NCBI GenBank assembly: GCA_964599655.1
Contig: CAZRGV010000007.1
Span: 25,006-89,005, forward strand
Length of the DNA: 64,000 nucleotides
From: CAZRGV01 sp964599655
GTDB taxonomy: Bacteria; Planctomycetota; Planctomycetia; Isosphaerales; Isosphaeraceae
Direction: 5' to 3'
This document shows positions 16,915-25,950 of the stretch, one piece after another (within the stretch, counting starts at the first letter, position 1; every line of letters starts with the position of its first letter). Under the pieces are notes generated by a model. That model worked only from the letters and a program-made list of their open reading frames with translations. It had not been told where the DNA came from and ran no database searches. A program made the translations under genes and the position numbers.

Positions 16915-19074
16915 TTAATTCCGAATGGTGCTGACAGTTTGATTCGGCTTCTTCTCCGCGGCAAGAGCGTCGGCTTCCTGCTTAAGCCCGGTTACCTTGT
17001 CGACAAGAGCCTGAACGGCGGGGGCCTTGGCGGCAACCGCGTTGTCGGCGGCGGCCTTGGCGGCAACCGCGGCGGTCAGGGCCGCCTGACAAGGTGCAAC
17101 CTCGGAAGTGGCCTGCATGGCCTGGTGTTGAAGGATCGGGACAGTGGCTTCGGCAGCCAACCTGGCGGATACAGCCCGGTCATGGGCCGCACGCGCCGGG
17201 TTAACGGCCTCGATCAACGCGGCGAATTTGGGTAGATCGGATTGAACACGCCTTGATACCTCGACGAGCGTCGCAGCCGACTCCTCCGCGAGCATTCGAT
17301 CGAGGGGGGTGCCCGTCTTGGCCTGGGCCGCCGCGGCCACTCGAGCCGCTTCGGCCTTGGCGGCGAGATCCCGGATCGCCTCTTCTCTCATCGCGATGGC
17401 GCGATGGCGGGCATCCTCGGCGGCGGCGAGTGCCGCGGCGGCCACTTTCTCAGCCTCTCGCGCTTGAGTCAGCCTCTGCTCGGCGGCGGCGAGTGCTCCT
17501 CCGAGATCCGTAGCCGCTTTCTGAACCGCATTCAAGGCGTCTTGAGCATCACTGACCGCCTTTGCCTTGGCGACGACATCGGCCTGAATCGCAGCCAACT
17601 CTTTCTTTGCGGCATCGGCCGCCGACTGGGCGTCCGCGAGTGCTCTCTCAACCTGCTCCAGCCGCACGGCCACGGTCGCGGGATTAACCTTGAGGTTGCC
17701 AATCCGCTTGCCCTCTTTCAACTCGAACAGACGGACCTCACCTGACCAGTCGCCCGCGACGATGGCGGAATCGTCGTGGGTGAAGACGGCCTGCAGGGCC
17801 AGGTCGGGAAACGGCTCGAACTGGCGCTGAAGGGCTCCGTTCTGGTCCCAGAGCTTGGCGACCTGGTCGCGACCGGTGGAAACGAGGCGACCGTCCTTGG
17901 CAAAGCGAACCGACTCTGCCCCTCCGCCATGGGCACCCCAACCTTTGATGTTCCCGCCGTTTTCCATCTCCCAGAGGCGGATCGTGCCGTCCTCGCTGCA
18001 AGAGGCCAGCACGTTGGAGTCGAGCCGCCAGGAAAGATCGGTGATCATCGCACTGTGGTTGCGAAGATCGTGGAACTCTCGGCCAGTCAGTCCCTCCCAG
18101 ACGAGCAGACCTCCGTTGCGGTCACCTGAGGCAAGAAGCACACCATCAGGACTAAACGCGACGGCCGTCACCCACTCCGTGTGCTTTTTGCATTCGTAGA
18201 TCAACTCGCCATCCGACGAGTTGTACACGCGTAGGATCTTGCTGGGTCCTCCCAGAGCAACCATGCTCCGATCGGGGCTGATGTCGGCGGCGAGGACCGC
18301 GTCGTATTCCTTCCCTACCTCGAAGAGTCTCTCGCCCGTTTTGACGTCCCAGACAACAACCCTGCCCGATTGGCCGCCCCGGCCACCGCCAGCCAGGAGC
18401 AGTCCACCATCGCGGGTAAACTTGAGAACGTGAACGGTCCCCTCCGGGAACGGCAGGACACCCACCAGTCGCTGGGTCTGGGTGTTATAGAGCAACACCT
18501 GCTTGTGTCCCGAAATCGCGACAAGAGGGGCCCAGGGACTGGCCGCCATGGACGTGACCGCATTGGGCCGATCGCTCACGACCACTGGTTCGGTCGGCAC
18601 ACCCTGAGGCATCGCGGGTTCGCCGACCGGCTTGCCCACCGCCGAGGGATCGAGCTTGAAGTCCAGCTTGGGCTTTTCCTTCATCACCACAACGCTACCC
18701 GAGGTCTCCGGCGCACCCGCCTCGATCCACTGCTTGATCAAGGCGATCTCAGCGTCGGGAATCTTGGGAGAATTCGGCGGCATGGCCGGTTCCTCCTCGT
18801 GCGCGACGAGAAGGTAAAGCCGGCTATTGTCCGGGTCGCCCGGTTCGACGACGGCCCCCGAGCCGCCTCCTTGCATCAGGCTGGCGAAATTGTCGAGGAT
18901 CAGCCCACCCTTCTTCTTGTCATTGTTGTGACAGGCGTTGCAGCGGTTCTGAAAGATCGCCGAGATGTTGTCCTTGTAGTTGACCTTCGCGTCCTTGGCA
19001 TCGGCCGCCTTCGTGGTCGGAGCCAGGCTGAAGACTAACGCGGGAACGAGCACGGCGGCGGATTTCGCGAGCAT
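16915..19074 (-). CDS. PSCyt1 cytochrome-WD40 propeller-coiled coil protein
   Basis: 719 residues. The signal peptide MLAKSAAVLVPALVFSLAPT ends near a TKAADA cleavage region. A PSCyt1 haem domain follows (C45-N-A-C48-H49; later MPPNSPKI and IKQWIEAGAP). Residues about 165-475 form WD40 repeats (VVWDVKTGERL, LRVYNSSDGEL, LLVWEGLTGREF, IRLWEMENGG, AKLWDQNG, VRLFELKEGKR). The last 240 residues are an Ala-rich heptad-like coiled coil, reminiscent of the insert in the facing gene at 11011. It is probably the last gene of the minus-strand operon and may act as its scaffold. The ATG at 19074 with GAGGTG upstream and a clean signal peptide is preferred to the in-frame ATG at 19113. Confidence 0.88.
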   Translation of the reverse strand: MLAKSAAVLVPALVFSLAPTTKAADAKDAKVNYKDNISAIFQNRCNACHNNDKKKGGLILDNFASLMQGGGSGAVVEPGDPDNSRLYLLVAHEEEPAMPPNSPKIPDAEIALIKQWIEAGAPETSGSVVVMKEKPKLDFKLDPSAVGKPVGEPAMPQGVPTEPVVVSDRPNAVTSMAASPWAPLVAISGHKQVLLYNTQTQRLVGVLPFPEGTVHVLKFTRDGGLLLAGGGRGGQSGRVVVWDVKTGERLFEVGKEYDAVLAADISPDRSMVALGGPSKILRVYNSSDGELIYECKKHTEWVTAVAFSPDGVLLASGDRNGGLLVWEGLTGREFHDLRNHSAMITDLSWRLDSNVLASCSEDGTIRLWEMENGGNIKGWGAHGGGAESVRFAKDGRLVSTGRDQVAKLWDQNGALQRQFEPFPDLALQAVFTHDDSAIVAGDWSGEVRLFELKEGKRIGNLKVNPATVAVRLEQVERALADAQSAADAAKKELAAIQADVVAKAKAVSDAQDALNAVQKAATDLGGALAAAEQRLTQAREAEKVAAAALAAAEDARHRAIAMREEAIRDLAAKAEAARVAAAAQAKTGTPLDRMLAEESAATLVEVSRRVQSDLPKFAALIEAVNPARAAHDRAVSARLAAEATVPILQHQAMQATSEVAPCQAALTAAVAAKAAADNAVAAKAPAVQALVDKVTGLKQEADALAAEKKPNQTVSTIRN

Positions 19075-19186
19075 GGAAGACACCTCGTCATGCGGACGAC
19101 AGCGGGATTTCAAAGCGACCCGGCTCGTGGTCTGGGAACATGGAGGGGGCGCTTTCGACAGGCCCTCCAGAGGCTGAGCTTTCGAC

Positions 19187-21634
19187 TTAATGATTGAACA
19201 GAAATTCTCGACTGTTCAAGAGAGCCCAGAAGACGTCTTGAAGCGATTGTTCCTGATTGGCACCCGGAGCGAGCAGCGGCACGAGCTTCACGAGTTCATC
19301 CTTGGTTGGCATGCGAGAGAAGCACCGAATGTAGAGGTCGACAATCCGCTCTTCGGGGTACTTCTTCTCGGCCAGGAGCTTCTTGACCACGCCCCCTTGC
19401 TGGATCTTCGCATTGACCGTGTCCCCGTTGAGAAGGTGGAGCGCCTGGGAGAGTGTCGGCTCCATCTTCACCTCACACGAGCAGACGGTCTCTCTCGTGG
19501 CCCGGCCAAATGTGGTCAAGAAGTAGGTCGTCGAACCTCCGTCGGCGATCTGAACGGCTCTTGCACCCAGTGGCAGGCCAGCGAATTTGTCCTTGGTTTC
19601 CGTGACCTGGCTGATGCAGTCGAGCAGATTCTCGGCCTTGATCCGTCGCAGATTCGCATGCGCGAAGTTCTTTTCATCCTGCTCGTTCGAAGAATTCCGC
19701 TCCGTCGATCGCTGATAGGTTCGAGAGTTGCAAATATCCCGAACCAGCTGCTTGAGATCGTACTTCGATTTGGTAAACCGTTCTCCGAGCGCCTCGAGAA
19801 GTTCCGGGTTGGAGGGTGGGTTCGAGACACGGAAGTCATCGACCGGTTCGACGATACCGGTGCCGAAGAAGTGGGCCCAGACTCGGTTGGCGAAACTTGT
19901 GGCGAACCAGGGATTTTCGGGGGAAGCGAGCCACTTGGCCAGTACCACCCGGCGATCCTTACCCGCGACGTCTGGCTCGGCTCCGCCGAGGAACTTGGGT
20001 TTCATGACCCGGCCGCCGACGGGGTGGTTGACCTCTCCTCCGCCCGAGTTAAAGATTATCGTCTCTCGATAATCCTCGCCTTGCTTGCGACCGATCTGCG
20101 AGAAAAACGCGGTGAAGCTGTAGTAGTCGTTCTGAGTCCATCGGTCAAAAGGATGATTATGACACTGGGCGCACTGAATCCGCATACCCAGGAAGACCTG
20201 GGCCACGTTTTCGGCCAGCAACAGGCGATCGCTCGTTTGCTGGTAGAAGTTTGTCGCCGGATTCGAGAACGTCCCGCCGCTGGCCGAAAGGAGTTCCTGG
20301 ACCATTTCGTCCATCGGCGTATTCTTGGACAACTTCTCGACAAGCCAGTTATAATAGAGGAACATCGATTTGTGGCTGATCAGGTTTGGCACCTGTCGAA
20401 CTTGAAGGAGCTCGGCCCACTTACTGACCCAGATCTCGGCGAACTCCTTGCGCTCAAGCAAGGCGTCGATCAGTTTCGCTCGCTTGTCCGGGTCGGTGGA
20501 ACTCATGAAGCTCTGATACTCTTCGACGGTCGGCAGTAGTCCGACAATGTCGAGATAAACCCTGCGCACGAACACCTCATCGGAGCAGATCGGCGAAGGG
20601 GCGATCCGAAGCTTCTTGAGCTTGTTGGCGACGAGTGTATCGATGTAGTTCGCCTCTAGCTCCTGGGGATATTCGAACTTGAGATCCTTCGGAAGCACAA
20701 GCACTTGCGATCCCACGGTGTGCGTCTCGAACCGCGCCATGACGAACGCTTCGCCGCGATCACCGGCCGTCACCAGGCCCTCTGGAGTGACAGCGGCCGA
20801 GGTGTCGTTGTTCGAGAGGAAAACGGCAAGACCTGTGACGTCGCGATCCGTTCCGTCGGAGTACTTCGCGCGAACGGTCATCTGCTGTGTCGAGCCCTTC
20901 CCGTCGAGAACTACCTTCTTCGGGTAGAGTTCCACCGAGACGACGGTGGGAAGCTTGCTCACGTCATCGTTTGAGGCTCCGGCTTTGATCCAGTCGTGCA
21001 CGGTCCGATAGAGTTCCGTCGAAACGTCAAACCGCGCACCACCACTGTGAGGGACGGCGCCTGTGGCCTTGTCGAGCAGGGTGCTGTCCGCCGGCACGGC
21101 CAGGTTCAGACGACGGCCGCTCATCTCACGAGTCAGGCGATAGTAATCTCCGTCCGGATCGAAACCGAAGAGCGAGAGACGGAACCCGTCCTTACCCCGG
21201 GCCGCGCCGTGGCAACTACCGGTGTTACAGCCAGCCCGCATGAAGACCGGCATCACGTCGAGGCGAAACGAGAGAGGCGGCTGGGCCGTAGCGTGCGCCA
21301 CTTTGACTGGTACATTGACCGTCTGCCCACCGAAAGTCACCGCCAGGATCGTCTCTCCGTCGGCCAAGGGCCAAAAGGTGTTGCCCTCTCGACGTAGGAG
21401 CGCCGGATTCGCGGGAGTCATGGTTGCCTCGTTCGTGATATCTCGCGTAATGCCATCGGCGAAGCTCGCCTGCACAACGACGAGTTGCCGATCTCTCGCG
21501 TCATGCAACTGAAGATCGGGAGGAAAAACCTCGATCCGCGTCAGCGCAGACTCGTTGGCCAAGCCGGGGCCTGAAGCCACGGCAAGAACGAACAAGGCTC
21601 CGGCGATCAACCTTGCACACGACAGATATCGCAT
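19187..21634 (-). CDS. Ig-like (BIG2)-DUF1549-DUF1553 secreted protein with atypical Cx4CH motif
   Basis: 815 residues. The signal peptide is MRYLSCARLIAGALFVLAVA, followed by a bacterial Ig-like domain (LTRIEVFPPDLQLHDARDRQ) and the block AGCNTGSCHGAARGKDGF, where the Cys pair is spaced C-x4-C-H. A second Ig-like segment (VSVELYPKKVVLDGKGSTQQ), DUF1549 (VRRVYLDIVGLLPTVEEY) and a standard CAQCHNHPFDRW follow. DUF1553 ends the protein (RRVVLAKWLASPENPWFA, RRIKAENLLDCISQVT). It lies between the PPC gene and the WD40 cytochrome gene on the same strand. The 301-bp upstream gap and spaced direct repeats at 21684-21703 suggest its own promoter. The ATG at 21634 follows GTGAGG and begins a proper signal peptide; an upstream in-frame ATG at 21757 is rejected. 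Confidence 0.9.
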   Translation of the reverse strand: MRYLSCARLIAGALFVLAVASGPGLANESALTRIEVFPPDLQLHDARDRQLVVVQASFADGITRDITNEATMTPANPALLRREGNTFWPLADGETILAVTFGGQTVNVPVKVAHATAQPPLSFRLDVMPVFMRAGCNTGSCHGAARGKDGFRLSLFGFDPDGDYYRLTREMSGRRLNLAVPADSTLLDKATGAVPHSGGARFDVSTELYRTVHDWIKAGASNDDVSKLPTVVSVELYPKKVVLDGKGSTQQMTVRAKYSDGTDRDVTGLAVFLSNNDTSAAVTPEGLVTAGDRGEAFVMARFETHTVGSQVLVLPKDLKFEYPQELEANYIDTLVANKLKKLRIAPSPICSDEVFVRRVYLDIVGLLPTVEEYQSFMSSTDPDKRAKLIDALLERKEFAEIWVSKWAELLQVRQVPNLISHKSMFLYYNWLVEKLSKNTPMDEMVQELLSASGGTFSNPATNFYQQTSDRLLLAENVAQVFLGMRIQCAQCHNHPFDRWTQNDYYSFTAFFSQIGRKQGEDYRETIIFNSGGGEVNHPVGGRVMKPKFLGGAEPDVAGKDRRVVLAKWLASPENPWFATSFANRVWAHFFGTGIVEPVDDFRVSNPPSNPELLEALGERFTKSKYDLKQLVRDICNSRTYQRSTERNSSNEQDEKNFAHANLRRIKAENLLDCISQVTETKDKFAGLPLGARAVQIADGGSTTYFLTTFGRATRETVCSCEVKMEPTLSQALHLLNGDTVNAKIQQGGVVKKLLAEKKYPEERIVDLYIRCFSRMPTKDELVKLVPLLAPGANQEQSLQDVFWALLNSREFLFNH

Positions 21635-21683
21635 GGCGACCTCACGATATGGTGCAGTCGTTTGAGTCTCGATCACGACGATT

Positions 21684-21703
21684 CCCTTTAACGTCCCTTT
21701 AAC
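21684..21703 (-). promoter_or_regulatory. Two 9-bp direct repeats, 11-bp period, upstream of the Ig-DUF1549 gene
   Basis: On the minus strand GTTAAAGGG occurs twice, separated by AC, 50-70 bp before the ATG at 21634. A period of 11 bp places both copies on one DNA face, as for tandem-binding response regulators. The rest of the 301-bp gap (21635-21935) holds nothing I recognise. Confidence 0.4.
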
Positions 21704-21935
21704 AAGGCGGACGGTTGGAGGATTCGAATCAAGCTGATACAGAGAACGAAAAATCAAACATCCTAGAAATTCAGCGATCGCTCTTCCTTTGGTGAGTCCG
21801 CTCTAGGTGCGGTACGGGGCGATGTTGAGTTCGCCATTGGATTGAACTACCAGTCAATCGCCAAATCACCATAGAAACATACGATCATCTTATAAGCAAC
21901 TTTTCGCCTCGCAACCGCGGCGGCCTCTGGGACAC

Positions 21936-24421
21936 TCATTGTTTCGAGTCCCCTTCCTGCTTGGCCTCGCCCTCGGCTTGCGAGGCGGCCCTGGCTCTCT
22001 CAGCGGCTTCCAGCCGGAGTTTCTCCAGCCGCGAAAGGGGCTTGGCCTGAGCGGGCTGGGGCATCGGCTTGGGAGCCTCGGCAACCGGCTTCTCGGGTGC
22101 GTTCGGCTTGGGCGGTAGCGGCACGTCGACACGCACGGCTCCGGTGCCAAGATTGTGCAAGATGGTCTCGCCGCTCTCGGGAACCACTACCTGGCAGAAC
22201 AGGTTCGCATGATTCCCCGCGGGAGTGTCGGGCGCGGTCTTGATGTGGAAAACTAGGTCGGTCGTATCCTTGGTGATCTTCTTGACGTCCGTCGTCGCCT
22301 TGTTGGGCAAGCCGATTAGGGTGACAGTCGCCTCCCCCTCGAAGTCCTTGATCTTTGTGATCTTGACGGCCAGTTCGGTCTCCTTGCCTTGCTCGACCGT
22401 CGTGTTCTGGTAGGCAAAGTTGAGGTAGGGTTGTGAGATCGTGAGAGGAAATAGCTGAGACGAAACCATGATTGGTCCCGTCGGGGCCGTTGAATACCCG
22501 TTGACGACGAGCTTCCAGGTTTTCTGCTCCGCGCCGTTGGCGTTCATGGGAATGACCGCCTCGTTCTGCCCTTCGGGAATCGTCACCCCACCCGAGGCTC
22601 CCACGCCAGGAGGCAGCCAGGGGAAGCTTACTGAGATCGGAGCTTTGAAGCCTTCCTTGCGGTGTGCGACGACCTTGAGGTTCATCGAACCACCCAGAAC
22701 CAAGGGCACCTTGGGCTCGACGACCTCGATCGAGTAGGGAGACTCTTCGGTCACGGCCACGGCCAACCGATCGACCGTGCGTGCCCAGAAGGTGACATTG
22801 TTGGCGCCGAAGACGAGGACGCTTGTGTGCGTGAAGTCTGAGGGTGGAATTTTCAGATTTGGATCGACTGGCTGACCAGTCATTCGGGTCAGCAGGCCGG
22901 CAACGGCGGCGTCGGACTTGGCCTTGAACAAGACCGGAACCACGGGTTGATTGGCAGGCATTGTGTCGGCCTCAATCTCAACGCCCGCCGGTAAATTCTC
23001 CACACCCACTTTGAGGTCTCCGCCCCAGTCGGCCCGGGTTGCATAGACAAGCAAGGCTTGGCGGTTTCCCTTTGGCACCGACACGCTCACGTTGGGGATG
23101 CCAATCGCCGATTGCTCGCTCTGAACGTACATCGTCAACTTCGGTGAGACTGGGGTCAGCTCGACCCGATAGAAGTAGTTCGGACCACCTTTGAGAAGCT
23201 GATCATGAAGGTAGATATCATACTCGCCATCCTCGGGAGCCGTGAAGCGGATGAAACTGTCCGGTCCGGCGTTGTCATCAGCGCCGGCGAGATAGTTACC
23301 CCCCTTTTTGGCGATATGTAGAACCGAGTCGAGTGGCGAGCGAAGCCGTCGAGCATAGACCCAGATATCAAAGACCTGCCCTTTCTTCGCCGGGAACACA
23401 AAGTGATCGGTATCACCGGGTTTCTCGATCACGCCGTTGAGGGCCAAAGGCGGCGTGAAGGGATTCGCGTGGGCCTGATCGTCGTTCGGCTCACTCTCGA
23501 CCGCGTTACCAAACGGTGAGAGTCGGAACAGATTCGGGTAGGGAGCAATGCCCTTCTCATCCTGAGCAAAGAGTCCATGGTCGGGTCGAAACTGGCTGGA
23601 AGGGTTTCCTCGGTCAACCGCTCACCGGTCACGTCGCCAATCCACTTCACCGAAACCTTCTCTCCCAGCTTCCCTCCGGCTGGAACCATCGCTCTCGGGC
23701 GAGGAAAGTTGCCTACATGCAGTCGATAAAGACACGCGCCATTTCCGGCATAAGCACTTTCGCGCACCTGAATAATATACTGACCGTCTTCGGGAGCGAG
23801 CACCGAGGCTGAGCCGTCTTGCCAGACGAGCGCGGCGTCGTCACTGGAGGCCAGCTCGAACCGCTTGGAATCCATGATCGCCACGTAGGGGTCGAAGTGG
23901 GTGATCCCCAGACGAATGCCCTCGACTTCCGCCGAGATCCGCTCCCCCGCTTTCGCCTCGACCACAAAGTAATCGACATCTTCGTTGTCGGCGACCCCAT
24001 TGACCACAGTGTTCATCGAGATTGGCTGAGGAGCCGCAAAGTCATTATTCGGCTCTTTCTCTTGCGTTTCGGGAAACGCACCAACACTGAAGGTCCGGAG
24101 CTCGCTGATACCCGTCGCCGTGCGAACGCGTAGATCGTGCAGTCCGAGCGCGCAATCCGGCGCGATCTTGATCTTGGCCTTGACGTTGTTGTCGTCCACT
24201 TTCGTGATCGCCAGGGTCTCAATTCCCGCCTGATACCAGAAGATCTCCTGGGCGTCTCCCAACCTCGCGCCAGAGAGGGTGATCTCCAGTTCGGTACCGC
24301 GTTGTCCTCCGACGGGCCGTATCGCACCGAGGGAGGGCGAGGCGGCCTTCGAAACCGAAGTAGCTGCCAGCAAGGTCGAGATTGCGATAGCGGGAATGCT
24401 GATCGAGGTAATTCGCGTCAT
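21936..24421 (-). CDS. PPC-domain secreted protein, interrupted by one frameshift
   Basis: One gene read in two frames. The 5' part (24421 to about 23590) has the signal peptide ITSISIPAIAISTLLAATSVSKA, an IPT/TIG-like start (GAIRPVGGQRGTELEITLSG) and a PPC-type domain (EKEPNNDFAAPQPI, DVDYFVVEAKAGERISAEV). The 3' part continues with FRPDHGLFAQDEKGIAPYPN, a second PPC domain (ESEPNDDQAHANPF, DTDHFVFPAKKGQVFDIWVY) and a Pro/Ala/Lys-rich tail. A missing base in the AAA run at 23589-23591 restores continuity if added. About 828 residues are expected when repaired. PPC domains usually sit in secreted proteins as binding or folding modules. It lies between DUF1501 and Ig-DUF1549 genes in the minus-strand locus. 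Confidence 0.82.
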
Positions 24422-24461
24422 GGGGCCTATCCGTAAATGGCGATCGAGGCGGGTAGCCGAT

Positions 24462-25847
24462 TCAGGCCGCGCCCCGGAAGAGTGCACGGAGTGGTTCACC
24501 GTCGGCCAGGCGATAGGGCCGCGCGTTGAGGTCGTAAAGGGTTCTCGCGGTGTCGAGGCCAAAGCGCCAGAAGATTGTCGCGGCGAGGTCACCGGGGGTC
24601 ACCGGTTCGGAGGCGGGGTAGGCGCCCAAGCGGTCGCTCGCGCCAAAGGTTGTTCCGCCTTCGACACCTCCACCAGCCAGGATCACGCTGAAGCAGTCAG
24701 GCCAGTGGTCCCGTCCCCCCTGGCTGTTGATTCTCGGCGTGCGGCCGAACTCGCCGATCCATACAACGAGTGTCGTGTCGAGTCGCCCTCGAGCTTCGAG
24801 GTCTTCGATCAGGGCTGAGAACGCTTGGTCGGCCGGTGGAAGCAGAGCCTCCTTGAGCCGGCTGAAGTTACGATCATGAGTATCCCAGTTGTCGGGGCCG
24901 TTGTGCACCTTGTCATTCACATTTACGAATCGCACCCCCGACTCGACCAAACGGCGGGCGAGCAAGACGCTCTGGCCGTGGATGTTCCGCCCATAGCGGT
25001 CTCGCGTGCGAGGATCTTCACCTGAGAGATCAAAGGCGCGACGGACGGCGTCTGAACGGAGCAGGCGGTACGCCCGCTCGGCGAAGACGTCCAGCCGAGA
25101 GGTATGAGCCTGTTTTTCCCAGGCTTCGTACTGACGATCGACCTGTCTCAGCAGCGATGCACGATCGTCGAGCCGTTCGAGGGTCATTCCTGAGGGAAGT
25201 ACCAGTTCGCCGACCCGAAAGTCTGGTGTGTTCGGATCGGCTGCAAGCTGAAACGGCTCGTGCTCGGAACCCAGGAAACCCGACGTCTGCCCCGGCAACT
25301 TCACCACGTTGTACATCACGTGGGGCAAGGCGATGTGCGACGGGAGGAGAGAACGCGACGGCAAGGACGCGCTGACCGACGCGCCATAACACGGAAAGTC
25401 GTTGGCGTCCGGTGCCAGAAGTTCCAGATCCCCCTTCAGCGGCGTCCGCCCGCAAAGCGCCTCGACCGCCGCCGAGTTGTGGTTCCGCATCGGATGATGA
25501 AAGCTCCGGATCACCGCCAGTCGGTGGGCGACCTTCGCGATCCGGCCCAACGGTTCCGAGAGGAACAGACCCGGAGCGCTGGTCGCGATCGGACGAAACT
25601 CTCCTCGGACTTCCGCCGGGGCGTCGGGTTTCATGTCCCAGGTGTCGTGATGGCTTGGCCCCCCGTAGTAGAAGAGCACGATGCATGATTCGATCGGTCG
25701 GGCTCCTCGTCGACCTACCTGAGACGCCTTGACACGCAGCAGGTCGGCTAAGTTCAACCCGAGCACGCTGAGACCACCGATTCGCAAGAGGTGTCGACGA
25801 GGTAATCGAACGGCCCTCGCGTTCTCACGGGCAAGTCGTCGGCTCAC
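24462..25847 (-). CDS. DUF1501 protein (GTG start)
   Basis: 461 residues. The N-terminus is LPRRHLLRIGGLSVLGLNLADLL, Tat-like with a twin arginine. The core has SCIVLFYYGGPSHHDTWDMKPD, IRSFHHPMRNHN, RRLVESGVRFVNVND, NWDTHDRNF, LVVWIGEFGRTPRINSQGGRDHW and a final DLAATIFWRFGLD, all DUF1501 signatures. I start at the GTG at 25847, preceded at eight bases by AGGAG. The frame stays open to 25985, but that would overlap the upstream gene and delay the Tat motif. It is the second gene of the minus-strand locus, 103 bp after the other DUF1501 gene and 40 bp before the PPC gene. Confidence 0.9.
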   Translation of the reverse strand: MSRRLARENARAVRLPRRHLLRIGGLSVLGLNLADLLRVKASQVGRRGARPIESCIVLFYYGGPSHHDTWDMKPDAPAEVRGEFRPIATSAPGLFLSEPLGRIAKVAHRLAVIRSFHHPMRNHNSAAVEALCGRTPLKGDLELLAPDANDFPCYGASVSASLPSRSLLPSHIALPHVMYNVVKLPGQTSGFLGSEHEPFQLAADPNTPDFRVGELVLPSGMTLERLDDRASLLRQVDRQYEAWEKQAHTSRLDVFAERAYRLLRSDAVRRAFDLSGEDPRTRDRYGRNIHGQSVLLARRLVESGVRFVNVNDKVHNGPDNWDTHDRNFSRLKEALLPPADQAFSALIEDLEARGRLDTTLVVWIGEFGRTPRINSQGGRDHWPDCFSVILAGGGVEGGTTFGASDRLGAYPASEPVTPGDLAATIFWRFGLDTARTLYDLNARPYRLADGEPLRALFRGAA

Positions 25848-25950
25848 GGTGGTCTCTCCTGGTCGCGATCTCGAGTCGATATCCGACACGACTGCGAGCT
25901 GAGGCGGGTTCACGATTCGTGAGCCCGCCTCAGGCTGCACCGCGATAGGA

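Noticed and set aside
19190..20539. 449-residue plus-strand frame opposite the Ig-DUF1549 gene
   Set aside because: Antisense shadow; the opposite strand encodes well-conserved DUF1549/DUF1553 blocks.
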